Source: Thermoplasmata archaeon (lineage in GTDB: Archaea > Thermoplasmatota > Thermoplasmata > UBA184). Taken from it: DNA of 6,346 nt. A program made the translations under genes and the position numbers. The notes under the pieces are model-generated. The model was given only the letters and a program-made list of their open reading frames with translations. It had not been told where the DNA came from and searched no databases. Shown here in pieces: positions 5,492 to 6,346 of this stretch. The first letter of the stretch is position 1; every line of letters starts with the position of its first letter. The stretch covers positions 1 through 6,346 of the forward strand of contig JASHYV010000187.1 of NCBI GenBank assembly GCA_030064695.1, in the 5' to 3' direction.

Positions 5492-6346
5492 TCAGGGCTG
5501 GGAGAGCGTCAGGTAGTCGATCGGGTCCATGTAGCCGACGGTGCCCTCGAAGGTGAGGGTAAGCTGCGTCGGGCCCGGGGAGAGCACGAGGTTCGCGAGC
5601 GCCCCGAACGACCAGCCCAAGCTCGTGAAGTAGACGGTCCCCTCGTACTTCCCGTCGATCGAGATCCGGATGTGCTCCGAGGTCTGGTAGACCTCCCGAT
5701 GGATCGTGAGCGTGTAGATCCCCGAGTTCACCGTGAAGCTGTAGTTCGCCGTGCTCCCGTTGAACGCGGATCCGAGGGGCCCGGTCGACGTGATCGCGTT
5801 CGGGGTGATGGGGATCGAATTGCTCTGGTTGTACGCGGTCCCGATCTCGGTCGAGACCACGGTCGGGGAGGCCGAGGAGTACCCGGTGGCCGGTAGGAAG
5901 GCGGCGTCGCCTGCGAGCGAGGGAACGTAGCGGAACACGACGATCTGGGAGTTCTCGTAGACGATCGGGAAGTAGGCCAGGAGCGACATCGCGTCGATGA
6001 TCTTGGTGGAGAATCCCCACTGAAGGACGTAGTACTGCACGTTCAGCTGGGTGTACGCGGCCTGGGCGTTCGTCGCGTTGGGGTTGGTCACGACCTCGTT
6101 CGTGAGCAGCACCGGAAGGTTGGTCGGATACGCGCTCTGCGAGATCGCGAGCTCGAGGTCGAAGTCCGGCCGGAAAATGACCACGTGTCCGCAATAGACG
6201 GCGAACACGGTGAGGGCGCTGTTCCCGCCGTTCCCGTCGGCCATGACGACCGCGCCCGGGGCGGCGTGGGCGTTGATCCAAGCCGCGGCCTCGGCCATGT
6301 AGGAGTCGAAGATCAGCCCGGGACGGAGGTCCTGCTGCTCGTTGTG
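5492..6346 (-). CDS. C-terminal part of a probable surface-exposed membrane protein or membrane glycosyltransferase with a beta-sandwich domain (partial)
   Basis: The visible 284 residues are open at the right edge and end in TGA (5494-5492). Residues about 17-145 hold a compact alpha/beta domain with Ala-Ala-Ala-Trp-Ile-Asn-Ala-His and Pro-Gly-Ala-Val-Val-Met-Ala-Asp-Gly. This style is common in the extracytoplasmic C-terminal domains that follow the membrane helices of GT-C/PMT-type transferases and YfhO-like proteins. After a Ser/Thr linker, residues about 201-284 form a run of alternating strands ending Gly-Tyr-Met-Asp-Pro-Ile-Asp-Tyr-Leu-Thr-Leu, resembling carbohydrate-binding or malectin-like beta-sandwiches. 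Four sequons (Asn90, 173, 196, 201) are compatible with export and N-glycosylation. No membrane helix lies in this part; any would be beyond the window. The Met at 6298 is internal, because the frame continues to the edge. Its stop is 21 bases from that of the convergent oxidoreductase. Placement as a GT-C transferase is inference. Confidence 0.75.
   Translation of the reverse strand, partial: HNEQQDLRPGLIFDSYMAEAAAWINAHAAPGAVVMADGNGGNSALTVFAVYCGHVVIFRPDFDLELAISQSAYPTNLPVLLTNEVVTNPNATNAQAAYTQLNVQYYVLQWGFSTKIIDAMSLLAYFPIVYENSQIVVFRYVPSLAGDAAFLPATGYSSASPTVVSTEIGTAYNQSNSIPITPNAITSTGPLGSAFNGSTANYSFTVNSGIYTLTIHREVYQTSEHIRISIDGKYEGTVYFTSLGWSFGALANLVLSPGPTQLTLTFEGTVGYMDPIDYLTLSQP

Noticed and set aside
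5472..5492. Possible hairpin (CGCT GGG AGCG) between the convergent oxidoreductase and the last gene as a terminator
   Set aside because: The stem is four bases with a bulged extension and no T-run on either strand, so it is not a supported terminator.
1..6346. Search for CRISPR repeats, insertion-sequence ends, rRNA and a defence or other novel mobile system
   Set aside because: No spaced direct repeats, transposase motifs or target-site duplications were seen. All recognisable genes fit a surface-glycan locus.

Overview
The window looks like a short stretch of a GC-rich prokaryotic genome, most likely an archaeon; a Thermoplasmatota-type lineage is a guess. Three things point that way. Both GT2 genes are of the dolichol-phosphate-mannose-synthase type common in archaea. 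Several genes have no clear Shine-Dalgarno sequence, as expected for leaderless transcripts. The last gene encodes a large extracytoplasmic domain rich in Ser, Thr and Asn, with four N-glycosylation sequons. The few AT-rich islands in the main gap resemble archaeal TATA boxes. No marker gene is present, so this assignment rests on gene style alone.

Layout. Bases 1-115 hold the 3' end of an unidentified plus-strand gene. It is followed at 127-873 by a GT2 glycosyltransferase and at 910-1860 by an SDR nucleotide-sugar epimerase/dehydratase that most resembles GDP-4-keto-6-deoxy-D-mannose reductase (RMD). A second GT2 glycosyltransferase lies on the minus strand (1867-2670), its stop only 6 bases from that of the SDR; its true start is uncertain. 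The only sizeable gap, about 2671-3297, is the shared upstream region of two divergent units. It contains several inverted repeats and TATA-like elements and no convincing gene. On the plus strand, a DegT/DnrJ/EryC1/StrS aminotransferase resembling GDP-perosamine synthase (3298-4425) is tightly coupled to a Gfo/Idh/MocA oxidoreductase (4427-5470). The minus strand then ends with the C-terminal 284 residues of a probable membrane-anchored surface protein or membrane glycosyltransferase (5492 to beyond 6346), closed by a carbohydrate-binding-like beta-sandwich.

Together this is a surface-glycan locus. It has nucleotide-sugar tailoring enzymes (SDR, PLP aminotransferase, NAD(P) oxidoreductase), two glycosyltransferases that would act at the cytoplasmic membrane face, and an extracytoplasmic protein that may transfer, bind or carry glycan. 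RMD-type reductases and perosamine synthases use the same intermediate, GDP-4-keto-6-deoxy-D-mannose, so a GDP-deoxy/aminohexose branch is the most economical reading. No complete set for a named sugar is visible, and GDP-mannose 4,6-dehydratase, if it is a separate gene, is not in the window. I see no mobile element, CRISPR array, tRNA or rRNA.
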